Part shown: positions 55,196-62,718 of the stretch, piece after piece | Position numbering within the stretch: position 1 is the first letter of the stretch | How the letters are laid out: the number at the start of each line of letters is the position of its first letter | Source: Verrucomicrobium sp. BvORR034 | GTDB lineage: Bacteria > Verrucomicrobiota > Verrucomicrobiia > Verrucomicrobiales > Verrucomicrobiaceae | NCBI RefSeq assembly: GCF_000739635.1 | Contig: NZ_BATQ01000058.1 | Location: forward strand, 1 to 64,000 | Direction: 5' to 3' | DNA length: 64,000 nucleotides | Notes under the pieces: generated by a model | Databases searched by the model: none | Seen by the model: the letters and a program-made list of their open reading frames with translations, nothing else | Told to the model about the DNA's origin: nothing | Made by a program: the position numbers and the translations under genes

Positions 55196-56053
55196 TTACG
55201 AGGTCTCGTGGGCCCGGCCCCGCTCTTGTACCCGGTAGTCCGTCGGGGGGAGGCCGGTGAGTTTCTTGAAGTCCTTGCTGAAGAAGTAAGGGTCCCGATA
55301 GCCGCACTGCCGGGCAATTTCCTTGATGGGCTCGTCGGTATCGATGAGGCGGTGTTTGGCCTGGTTCATCCTTTCGCGTCTCAGCCAGTCGATGGGGCTG
55401 GTGCCCATGGTGCGCTTGAAGGTGCGGATGAAGTGGCTCACGCTCATGCCTGCCAGGTGAGCAAGGTCCGAGAGGCGCAGGGCGTCGGCATAATGCTGGC
55501 GCATGCGAATGAGCGGGCGCTCCAGGGTGCTGGGAACGGGCTCCGCGTCCTGGCCGCCGTCTTTGAAGCGGTTCTCGTACAGAAGCGAGAGCAGGCGGGC
55601 GACGGCCACGTGCATGGAGGCCGGGGCATTGGGGCTGGGGGACTCCAGGATGTTGAACGCATCCATGAAGCAGGCCTTCGTTGCAGCATCGTCCAGCAGG
55701 GGGAAGACGGGAGTTTCCCGAATCCGGAGCAGGGAGGCCAATGCATCCAGCCCGGGTCCCTCAATACGGACCCAGTACAGTTCCCAAGGGTGGAGGGGGT
55801 CGGCCTGGTACTGGTGGGGATGCCAGCAGGAGACCCAGTAGAGTCCTCGTGCCTTGACCCGGTGAACACGCCCTGCCACGCGCACCGTGCCCGAACCGCG
55901 CAGGCAGTACACCAACTCGTGTCCCGCCAGGGTTTCCCGCTCGATGTGGTGCGTTTTGTCGGCGGTCAGGTGCCCGGCCCGAACGGTGGTGTAGAGCGAC
56001 GCACGCACGGCATCCCGCTCCGTGTGGAAATAACTGCGTACAAACCGGGTCAT
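55196..56053 (-). CDS. AraC family transcriptional regulator
   Basis: 285 residues. The N-terminal cupin-like ligand domain (HELVYCLRGSGTVRVAGRVHRVKARGLYWVSCWHPHQYQ) is followed by the C-terminal double helix-turn-helix: LSDLAHLAGMSVSHFIRTFKRTMGTSPIDWLRRERMNQAKHRL and EIARQCGYRDPYFFSKDFKKLTGLPPTDYR. It is an AraC/XylS activator, and the cupin suggests a sugar ligand. Its target is not evident; the divergent HTTM gene at 56188 and the nearby sialidase fusion are candidates. ATG at 56053. Confidence 0.92.
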   Translation of the reverse strand: MTRFVRSYFHTERDAVRASLYTTVRAGHLTADKTHHIERETLAGHELVYCLRGSGTVRVAGRVHRVKARGLYWVSCWHPHQYQADPLHPWELYWVRIEGPGLDALASLLRIRETPVFPLLDDAATKACFMDAFNILESPSPNAPASMHVAVARLLSLLYENRFKDGGQDAEPVPSTLERPLIRMRQHYADALRLSDLAHLAGMSVSHFIRTFKRTMGTSPIDWLRRERMNQAKHRLIDTDEPIKEIARQCGYRDPYFFSKDFKKLTGLPPTDYRVQERGRAHETS

Positions 56054-56187
56054 TGTTGGGAGTGGCTATGAGGCTAGTCGAAATACGGGTGCGGGATCAA
56101 GAAACGTTCGACGGGGTTTTGAAGAACGCGCAATCAAGCACGGGAATTGCCAGTGGAGTTTCCATAAGGCATGTAGAATATTAGCGG

Positions 56188-57783
56188 ATGCAGAATTCCT
56201 CCGCCCGCATTTCTGACCCGGTTGAGACCGGCGGGCGGGCTCGTGGATGGTGGAGGGGGCTGGCATTCCTCCGGAAGATTGTCAGAGAGTTGGGGGAGGC
56301 TTTTGCTCTGGATCTGAGATCCCTGGCTCTATTCCGCATGGGTCTGGGGCTGCTGATTCTGGTGGATGTGGGGATTGCGATCACCAACGTGGAGGCGTTT
56401 TATTCTGACGCGGGCGTGCTGACCCGGCAGGTGCTGAAAGATCGCCTGTGGGAGAATCCGGCCCAGTGGTCGCTGCATGCCTTGCATGGCGGTGTGGGCT
56501 TTGAGAAGTTGCTCCTGACGGCGCAGTTGCTTGCCGGGGTGGGCCTGGTGGTGGGCTGGCGCACCCGCTGGATGAATTTTCTCTGCTGGGTGCTGGCCTG
56601 CTCATTGGAGACTCGGAATCCCCTGGTGAGCAATGGAGCGGATGCGGTGATGCGGCTTCTGTTGTTCTGGAGTTTGTTCCTGCCGTTGGGAGCCTGGTGG
56701 TCCTGTGATGCGAAAAGGCGTTCTCGGCAGGGAGAGGAGTCTCTACCGGTGCGATGGGTCTCGTTCCCGGCGGTGTGCTGGGTGATGCAGGTGGGGTTTA
56801 TTTATGTGTTCTCGGCAGTGATGAAGGATCGCGGGGCCTGGTTCGTGGAAGGTACAGCTCTGCAAACCGCCCTGCATCTGGACTTGTTTGCCCTGCCGGT
56901 GGGAGTGTGGCTCCGGGAGCACGCGGAACTTTGCCGATGGCTGACTCGGGGCACGGTCTCGCTGGAACTGGTGGGGCCGTTTCTCCTGCTCCTGACGGGG
57001 CGGTCGCCAGCTCTGCGCGGAATTCTCTGCATCGCTTTCATCGTGCTTCACCTGGGCATCGGGTTGTGCATGAACATTGGGGCCTTCCCCTGGATGATGA
57101 TCGCGGCCTGGCTGGCGCTGCTACCCGGCTCCTGGTGGGATCGCCTCAGAACAGGCGGGAAGAGCAACTCCTACCTGCTGTTGTCGCCAGCCATGCGGAC
57201 CCCTCCCGTGACGGTGGTTTTTACCTCCGTTTGCCTGGGGTATGTGTTCCTCTGGAACCTGCGAGGAACGGACTTCCCGCGTTGGGAGAAGTTCTTTCCG
57301 CGATCCCTGAACGGAATGGCTTTCGCGCTCAGACTGGATCAGCACTGGAGCATGTTTGCGCCTTTCCCGACCCGGGAGGATGGTTGGTTTGTCCTGCGGG
57401 CGGGCCTGTCGGACGGTTCCGAGGTGGACCTGTTGCGGAATGGCGAAGTGACAGACTGGAGCAAGCCATCCCGGCTAAGCTCCACCTTCAAGGACGCCCG
57501 CTGGCAGAAGTACCTGATGAATCTGTGGCTCCAGCGGTATCACGAGTTCCGCCCAGCCTATGGGGACTGGCGGGTGCGGCACTGGAATGAGGAGCATGGC
57601 GGACTAAGCCAGGTGGTGGCCTGGCAGTTCTACTTCATCCATGAACCCACGCTGGAGGGGGGCAAGACGGGGCCGTTGCAGCGGGTGCTGCTGGCCCAGT
57701 GTGAGCATGTGCCTGCTGGCGGGTCGGTCAGCGTCCCTTCTTCTTTTTCGACTTCAGGTCAGCCTTCTTCTCTTTCCCCCTGA
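56188..57783 (+). CDS. HTTM domain membrane protein (gamma-carboxylase-like)
   Basis: 531 residues. From about residue 45 it has the horizontally transferred transmembrane (HTTM) domain signature seen in vitamin-K-dependent gamma-glutamyl carboxylase relatives: LALFRMGLGLLILVDV, FYSDAGVLTRQ, PLVSNGADAVMRLLLFWSLFLPLGAWWSCD and VFSAVMKDRGAWFVEGTALQTALHLD. About eight to ten spans end near 360, and a soluble domain follows (LRLDQHWSMFAPFPTREDGWFVL). Its 3' end overlaps the convergent der gene by 56 bases. It is divergent from the AraC gene. Confidence 0.82.
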   Translation: MQNSSARISDPVETGGRARGWWRGLAFLRKIVRELGEAFALDLRSLALFRMGLGLLILVDVGIAITNVEAFYSDAGVLTRQVLKDRLWENPAQWSLHALHGGVGFEKLLLTAQLLAGVGLVVGWRTRWMNFLCWVLACSLETRNPLVSNGADAVMRLLLFWSLFLPLGAWWSCDAKRRSRQGEESLPVRWVSFPAVCWVMQVGFIYVFSAVMKDRGAWFVEGTALQTALHLDLFALPVGVWLREHAELCRWLTRGTVSLELVGPFLLLLTGRSPALRGILCIAFIVLHLGIGLCMNIGAFPWMMIAAWLALLPGSWWDRLRTGGKSNSYLLLSPAMRTPPVTVVFTSVCLGYVFLWNLRGTDFPRWEKFFPRSLNGMAFALRLDQHWSMFAPFPTREDGWFVLRAGLSDGSEVDLLRNGEVTDWSKPSRLSSTFKDARWQKYLMNLWLQRYHEFRPAYGDWRVRHWNEEHGGLSQVVAWQFYFIHEPTLEGGKTGPLQRVLLAQCEHVPAGGSVSVPSSFSTSGQPSSLSP

Positions 57784-59236
57784 TGGTCCACTGGAAGGGG
57801 AGGCCTTCTGCGGGCCAAGCCTCGCGGATGGTGCTCTCCAAGTGGCGCAGGTAGCTTTCCTGAAGCTTGTCCGCACGGTTGGCGAAGAGCACGATGTTCG
57901 GCACCGGAATGGCGGAGGGCTCGTCTTCCTTCCTAAAGGTGGCGTAGAGGAGATTGAAGGAGCTGCCGGAGCGGCCGACCGCGGCAGGGGAACTGGCGAT
58001 GGCTTTCTGCAGCATGCGGTTGAGCACGCCGGTGCCTGGAGGGTTCTTGGCACCGTGGTGCACGCGTTCAATGGCCTTGAAGACCTTGTCGAGGAACTGC
58101 TTCTCCTTGGCTGAAACCGGGATCATGGGAGCGTGGCGCAGGAAGAAAAATTCGCGCCCTGCGTTCTCCAGCAACTCCTCCGTACGATCCTTCATTTTCC
58201 CGGTGGGATGGTAGAGGTCGAATTTGTTGAGGAGGATGATGCAGGGCTTTTGGTACTCGACGATGAGGCTCGCGATCTTGCGATCCTGCATGCTGATGCC
58301 TTCTGCGCAATCCACCATGAGGAGACAAAGATCCGCCCGGCGGATGGACTTCGTGGCCTGCATGGCGCTGAAGGATTCCACCGCATCCTGGATCTTCGCT
58401 TTGCGGCGCAATCCGGCGGTGTCCACCAGGGTGTAGGTGTTTCCTGCGACCGTGCACGGAATGTCGATGGCGTCGCGGGTGGTTCCAGCGATTTCGCTGA
58501 CGATGGTGCGCTGCTCGCCCAAGATGGCATTGACCAGGGAGGACTTGCCGGCATTCGGCTTGCCCACGATGGCGATGCGGAGCGGCTTCTGCGGGCGGGC
58601 GGGCGCGGCCTCGTCTTCGTCTCCTTCCGTTGCTTCCTCGTCTGAAGCCTCCGCGTTGGCCTTCTTGGTTTTGTTTCGGGACGGGTACTTGGCAGGTTTG
58701 ACGCGTTCTGTGCTGCCATCTGCTGCCTGAAGGCCCAACTTGGTGATCGTAAGCGCCATGAGCTCGTCGATGCGCAGACCATGAGCGGCGCTGACGTCCA
58801 CGAGGAGATTGAAGCCCAGCTTGGCAAACTCCGCGCCATGGGCGCGGCGCTTGTCAGAATCCGCCTTGTTGACCACCAGGATGATGGGTTTGGGGCTCTT
58901 GCGAAGAGTACGGGACAGTTCCAGATCGATGGGCGTCACGCCCTCCACACCGTCCACGACGAAGAGGATGAGATCCGCTTCCTCCATGGCGAGGTTGGCC
59001 TCCGCCTGCACCTGGGCGGCGAACTCGTCCTCAATGGTGGCTCCGATGCCCCCCGTATCCATGATGTCAAAGGGCACCACGCCTCTGCGGCAGGTAGCGA
59101 CCAGACGGTCACGGGTGACGCCTGGGCGATCATGCACGATGGCGATGTTTTTGCCAGCGAGGCGGTTGAACAGGGCGGACTTCCCCACATTGGGGCGGCC
59201 GACGATAGCGACCATTTTAGGATTCTGGATTTCCAT
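57728..59236 (-). CDS. der: Ribosome biogenesis GTPase Der (EngA)
   Basis: 502 residues from the ATG at 59236. Two GTPase domains are present: G1 motifs GRPNVGKS (13-20) and GKPNAGKS, G3 DTGG and DTAG, G4 NKAD and NKFD. A C-terminal KH-like domain (LLYATFRKEDEPSAIPVPNIVLFANRADKLQESYLRHLE) follows, then a lysine-rich tail. It acts in 50S subunit assembly. Unusual is an acidic/basic linker of about 45 residues between the two G domains (KTKKANAEASDEEATEGDEDE), longer than in E. coli. It overlaps the pgsA stop by 20 bases and is probably co-transcribed. Confidence 0.96.
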   Translation of the reverse strand: MEIQNPKMVAIVGRPNVGKSALFNRLAGKNIAIVHDRPGVTRDRLVATCRRGVVPFDIMDTGGIGATIEDEFAAQVQAEANLAMEEADLILFVVDGVEGVTPIDLELSRTLRKSPKPIILVVNKADSDKRRAHGAEFAKLGFNLLVDVSAAHGLRIDELMALTITKLGLQAADGSTERVKPAKYPSRNKTKKANAEASDEEATEGDEDEAAPARPQKPLRIAIVGKPNAGKSSLVNAILGEQRTIVSEIAGTTRDAIDIPCTVAGNTYTLVDTAGLRRKAKIQDAVESFSAMQATKSIRRADLCLLMVDCAEGISMQDRKIASLIVEYQKPCIILLNKFDLYHPTGKMKDRTEELLENAGREFFFLRHAPMIPVSAKEKQFLDKVFKAIERVHHGAKNPPGTGVLNRMLQKAIASSPAAVGRSGSSFNLLYATFRKEDEPSAIPVPNIVLFANRADKLQESYLRHLESTIREAWPAEGLPFQWTIRGKEKKADLKSKKKKGR

Positions 59237-59798
59237 GACCGGATGCTTGAATTTGACGGACCGCCACAGCCAGATAGACCATGCCGGAACTGAAGATGAA
59301 GACGCCGGCGACGATGGAAGCAGGCAGCACGAGGGGGGTGAGATTGAGCATGGCCACGCTGACGGCGACGATTTCGCCGACTGTTGCGGACTTGCCCGTC
59401 CAATGAGGCTGGATATGGACAGAGCCAGCCACATGTTTGATGACAAAGGCACCCGCGATGCTGAACACCTCGCGAGTGAGATAGAGAATGACAAACCAGA
59501 GCGGCAGCTTCGCCGGCCAAGCCGTGACGCTGAGCGTGATGATGGCGGACATAAGCAGGAGCTTGTCCGCCAGGGGATCAAGGATGACGCCCAGTTTGCT
59601 CCGCTGGTTGAAGCGCCGGGCCACCCAGCCGTCGATGCCATCGCTCAAAGCGGCTGCGGCAAACACGGCCATGGCCCAATAGCGGAGAGACTCATTGGGG
59701 TGCCCCGTTTTCACGCTGTCCGAATAGTACACCGCAAACCCCACAAACACGGGGATGAGGAGAATTCGGGCCAGGGTGATTTGATTGGCGACAGTCAC
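59217..59798 (-). CDS. pgsA: CDP-diacylglycerol-glycerol-3-phosphate 3-phosphatidyltransferase
   Basis: 193 residues from a GTG at 59798 (GGAAG lies upstream); longer starts add an unlikely basic N-terminus. The complete CDP-alcohol phosphatidyltransferase motif is present: D53-x2-D56-G57-x2-A60-R61-x8-G70-x3-D74-x3-D78. About five membrane spans are seen. It makes phosphatidylglycerol phosphate, the committed step to phosphatidylglycerol. The first 20 bases of der lie inside its 3' end, which suggests coupled expression. Confidence 0.93.
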   Translation of the reverse strand: MTVANQITLARILLIPVFVGFAVYYSDSVKTGHPNESLRYWAMAVFAAAALSDGIDGWVARRFNQRSKLGVILDPLADKLLLMSAIITLSVTAWPAKLPLWFVILYLTREVFSIAGAFVIKHVAGSVHIQPHWTGKSATVGEIVAVSVAMLNLTPLVLPASIVAGVFIFSSGMVYLAVAVRQIQASGHGNPES

Positions 59799-59880
59799 AG
59801 GGGATCGCTTCCTTAACCCCGGTAACCTTGGGTTGCAAATCTTTACGGCACGGGTGGCCGGGAGGATGTAGGAAGTGGGC

Positions 59881-60363
59881 ATGAGCAAACCTCTCCCAGG
59901 CACCCCTGCACCCGACTTCACCGCTCCCATCGTAGGCGGCGGCCATGCCTCTGGCGATGAGGTGACGCTCAGCCAGTTGAGGAACAAGCCTGTGGTGCTG
60001 TACTTTTACCCCAAGGACAACACTCCGGGATGCACCACGCAGGCGTGTGATGTGCGGGATTCGTGGGCACGTCTCAAGAAGCTGGCGCATGTGCTGGGTG
60101 TGAGCGTGGACAGCATCAAGTCCCATGAGAAGTTCATCAAAAAGCACGAGTTGCCGTTTCCCATCATCAGCGACGAGCAGCACAAGATCGTGAACGCCTA
60201 TGGCGTGTGGGTGGAGAAGAGTCTCTATGGCAGGAAGTACATGGGCACGGAAAGAAGCACGTTTGTGATTGGCAAGGATGGTCTGATCAAGGCGGTGCTG
60301 GAAAAAGTGAAGCCAGCCGGTCATGTGGATCAGGTGATGGCGGCGTTGCAGGGATTGGACTGA
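59881..60363 (+). CDS. bcp: Thiol peroxidase Bcp (2-Cys peroxiredoxin)
   Basis: 160 residues from the ATG at 59881 with AGGAAG close upstream. Peroxidatic Cys51 and resolving Cys56 lie in TPGCTTQAC, the two-Cys Bcp/PrxQ arrangement. YFYPKDNTPG, SHEKFIKKHELPFPIISDE and GTERSTFVIGKDG are typical. It reduces peroxides with thioredoxin. Its TGA is immediately followed by the MITE-like element at 60364, so the coding region ends exactly at the insertion. Confidence 0.96.
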   Translation: MSKPLPGTPAPDFTAPIVGGGHASGDEVTLSQLRNKPVVLYFYPKDNTPGCTTQACDVRDSWARLKKLAHVLGVSVDSIKSHEKFIKKHELPFPIISDEQHKIVNAYGVWVEKSLYGRKYMGTERSTFVIGKDGLIKAVLEKVKPAGHVDQVMAALQGLD

Positions 60364-60584
60364 GAACCTGTTTGGATAAAAACACCTGGGTGTGGCAGGT
60401 TGCTTCAAGGGAACGAGATAGGTGCGGCTTCGCCGGAATGAAGGCCTGCCCCTGCAGGTTGCGGCCCTTTTGAGCCTGGACGGCGTTGCTCATCGGTTGT
60501 GAATCTCGATTCACGCCCTCTTCGCGCCTTGTCCAGACTCAAAATGCCTCGCAACACCCCCAGCGTTTTTATCCAAACAGGTTC
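60364..60584. mobile_element. MITE-like element with terminal inverted repeats
   Basis: The left end GAACCTGTTTGGATAAAAAC (60364-60383) matches the right end perfectly in reverse orientation (to 60584). The similarity continues imperfectly for about ten more bases. Inside, the 60459-60556 region folds back on itself (GTTGCG..CTTTTGAG.CTGGAC facing GTCCAGACTCAAAATG.CGCAAC), giving a long hairpin. The element is about 221 bp with no transposase, typical of a MITE mobilised by an IS with matching ends. Flanks are TGA on the left (the bcp stop) and TAA on the right, compatible with a TNA target but not an exact duplication. Confidence 0.85.
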
Positions 60585-60628
60585 TAACCTATTGAGTTTG
60601 GGGGCTGAAGTTTTAGCTTGTCGCCTAC

Positions 60629-61693
60629 ATGCACCGTCTTCCTCGCCGATCCTCCCTGGTCACGCAGACCGTTGATGTGTTGCGGGAGGCCATCCTGGCA
60701 GGGGAGTGGGTGGGGGTGCTGCCTGGGGAACATGAGCTGGCCCAACGGCTGCAGGTGAGCCGGGTGACGCTAAGGGCCGCGTTGACGGAACTGGAGCAGG
60801 ATCATTGGCTGAAAGGTGGGCAGGGGCGCCGCCGGGAGATCGTTGCCTCCGCAGGAAGGGAGGCAGGTCCGCCGATGAGCCAACGGGCGGTCGTGATGGT
60901 GTCTGCTGTGCCTGCTCACCAACTCCCGGCGGCCGCCGTGCTGTGGATGGACAAGCTGCGTGAGCATCTGGCAGATGGGGGCTGGCTGCTGGAGTTTCAA
61001 GAATGTGCCGCAGCCTACCGTCGGCAGCCTGGAGCGGCGTTGGAAGCCCTTCGAGCCCGGCTCCGCCCGGCCGCCTGGGTGCTGTATCGATCCACCATGG
61101 AGATGCAGCGTTGGTATGCGGAGCGTCGTCTTCCGGCAGTGGTGGCGGGATCCCTGCATCCAGAGATTAAACTGGCGTCTGTGGATGTGGATTTTACCGC
61201 CTGCTGCCGGCATGCCGCGGGGCGTCTGTTGGCTGCAGGGCATCAGCGTCTGGCGATTGTCCGGCCAGATACCAAAATTGCCGGGGATCTGGAAAGCGTG
61301 GTGGGTTTCGAGCAGGGGGCGGGAGGTCCGGTGATCACGGTGCTGCATCAGGGCACCGTGGAGAGTGTGGTGACGGGGTTGGAGAGAGTCTTCAGCGCAC
61401 GAAACCGGCCCACCGGGCTGTTTGTTTTTCACGTGCCCCATCTGCTGACCGTGCTGGGCTGGCTGCAACAGCGCGGCCTTGGCGTGCCCCAGGAGATTGC
61501 CGTGGTCTGCCGGGATCATGATCCACTGCTGGAGCACATGATCCCGGTGCCAGCCTGCTATGCGCCCAATGTGGATCTGTTCGCCCGCAAGCTCTCCCGG
61601 TTGGTGACGGACCGCCTGGATGGGGAGGCGTCGGCTCCAAGAACGGTGCGGATCATGCCCACTTTTGTAAAAGGCGGCACCCTGCGAAAATAG
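60629..61693 (+). CDS. GntR-type regulator with LacI-like periplasmic-binding sensor domain
   Basis: 354 residues from the ATG at 60629. The N-terminal winged helix is GntR-like (QTVDVLREAILAGEWVGVLPGEHELAQRLQVSRVTLRAALTELEQDHWL). The rest is a sugar-binding-protein-like domain (VVMVSAVP, WVLYRSTMEMQRWYAERRLPAVVAGS, HAAGRLLAAGHQRLAIVRPD, GLGVPQEIAVVCRDHDPLLEHMIP). Such hybrids are usually local sugar-responsive repressors. The aldolase/lyase gene 84 bases downstream on the same strand is the obvious target. A CCCGCT/AGCGGG hairpin (61724-61738) lies between. Confidence 0.87.
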   Translation: MHRLPRRSSLVTQTVDVLREAILAGEWVGVLPGEHELAQRLQVSRVTLRAALTELEQDHWLKGGQGRRREIVASAGREAGPPMSQRAVVMVSAVPAHQLPAAAVLWMDKLREHLADGGWLLEFQECAAAYRRQPGAALEALRARLRPAAWVLYRSTMEMQRWYAERRLPAVVAGSLHPEIKLASVDVDFTACCRHAAGRLLAAGHQRLAIVRPDTKIAGDLESVVGFEQGAGGPVITVLHQGTVESVVTGLERVFSARNRPTGLFVFHVPHLLTVLGWLQQRGLGVPQEIAVVCRDHDPLLEHMIPVPACYAPNVDLFARKLSRLVTDRLDGEASAPRTVRIMPTFVKGGTLRK

Positions 61694-61777
61694 GCGACCT
61701 GTCTGGGGAAAAGACAAGTGGTTCCCGCTGGGAGCGGGTCACGAGTGTTTTATGTTTCAGACTCAAATCGCACCCAA

Positions 61778-62698
61778 ATGACACCGTCGCATCCTCTTCA
61801 TGGCCTGGTGGTAGCCAGCCACACCCCGTTTCACCCGGATGGCAGCCTGAACCGGGGAGCCGTGGAGCAGCAGGCGGCCCACTATCTCCGCACTGGCGTG
61901 GGCACGGTGTTTCTCGGTGGCACGACGGGGGAAAACAGCTCCCTGACCTTGGATGAGCGGCGGGCTCTGGCCCAGCGCTGGAGCGAAGTCGCGAAGGGCA
62001 CGCCGCTCAAGCTGGTAGTACACGTGGGAACCAACTGCATCGCTGATGCCCGTGAACTGGCTGCTCAGGCGGAGACGCTGGGGGCGGTGGCGATATCTGC
62101 GCTCGCTCCCTGCTACTTCAAGCCGCGCTCTCTGGAGGTGTTGATCGCCTGCTGCGCAGAGATTGCCGCTGCGGCACCAGCGACCCCGTTTTATTACTAC
62201 GATATCCCTTCGATGACCGGGGTGTCGTTCCCGATGGCGGAGTTTCTCAATCAGGCGCCTGAGCGCATTCCGACGCTGGCGGGCTTGAAGTTCACCAATC
62301 CGGATCTCATGGCCTACCAGTCCTGTCTTCGGGCAGGGGAGGGGACGTGGGATCTGCCTTTTGGCGTGGATGAGCACATGCTTGGTGCTCTGGCGATGGG
62401 AGCCAAGGGAGCGGTGGGAAGTGGGTTCAACTTTGCTGCGCCGATCTATCTCCGGATGATCAGTGCCTTTCAGGCAGGGGATTGGGAAGCGGCTCGTCTT
62501 GAGCAGTTTCGCGGTGTGCAATTGATTCAGCTCTTCGCTGGCCTGGGGTACATGGCCGCAGCGAAAGCCGCGATGGGCTTTCTCGGTGTCGATGTGGGTC
62601 CTGCCCGGCTCCCGAACGCGAATCTGGGGGCTGCCCAACAACAGACGTTGAGGACAGAGCTGGAGAAGCTCGGCTTTTTTGACTGGGTGCGAGTCTGA
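61778..62698 (+). CDS. N-acetylneuraminate lyase-like aldolase (DapA/NanA family)
   Basis: 306 residues from the ATG at 61778; an upstream GTG would add 20. It is a TIM-barrel class I aldolase: GGTTGENSSL near 48-55 (carboxylate-binding), Tyr in FYYYDIPSMTG (138-148) and Schiff-base Lys171 in GLKFTNPD. The YYYxIP and KFT forms are those of N-acetylneuraminate lyases, whereas dihydrodipicolinate synthases usually show KE/KD. It would cleave sialic acid to N-acetylmannosamine and pyruvate. Another 2-keto-sugar-acid aldolase cannot be excluded. It is probably controlled by the adjacent GntR/LacI-type regulator. Confidence 0.82.
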   Translation: MTPSHPLHGLVVASHTPFHPDGSLNRGAVEQQAAHYLRTGVGTVFLGGTTGENSSLTLDERRALAQRWSEVAKGTPLKLVVHVGTNCIADARELAAQAETLGAVAISALAPCYFKPRSLEVLIACCAEIAAAAPATPFYYYDIPSMTGVSFPMAEFLNQAPERIPTLAGLKFTNPDLMAYQSCLRAGEGTWDLPFGVDEHMLGALAMGAKGAVGSGFNFAAPIYLRMISAFQAGDWEAARLEQFRGVQLIQLFAGLGYMAAAKAAMGFLGVDVGPARLPNANLGAAQQQTLRTELEKLGFFDWVRV

Positions 62699-62718
62699 TA
62701 GAGGGGCCGGAAGACCGC

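Noticed and set aside
61701-61738. Operator for the GntR-type regulator (TGTC...GACA and CCCGCT/AGCGGG)
   Set aside because: Position upstream of the lyase gene is suggestive, but each motif occurs once and neither can be matched to a known consensus; mentioned only as a hairpin.
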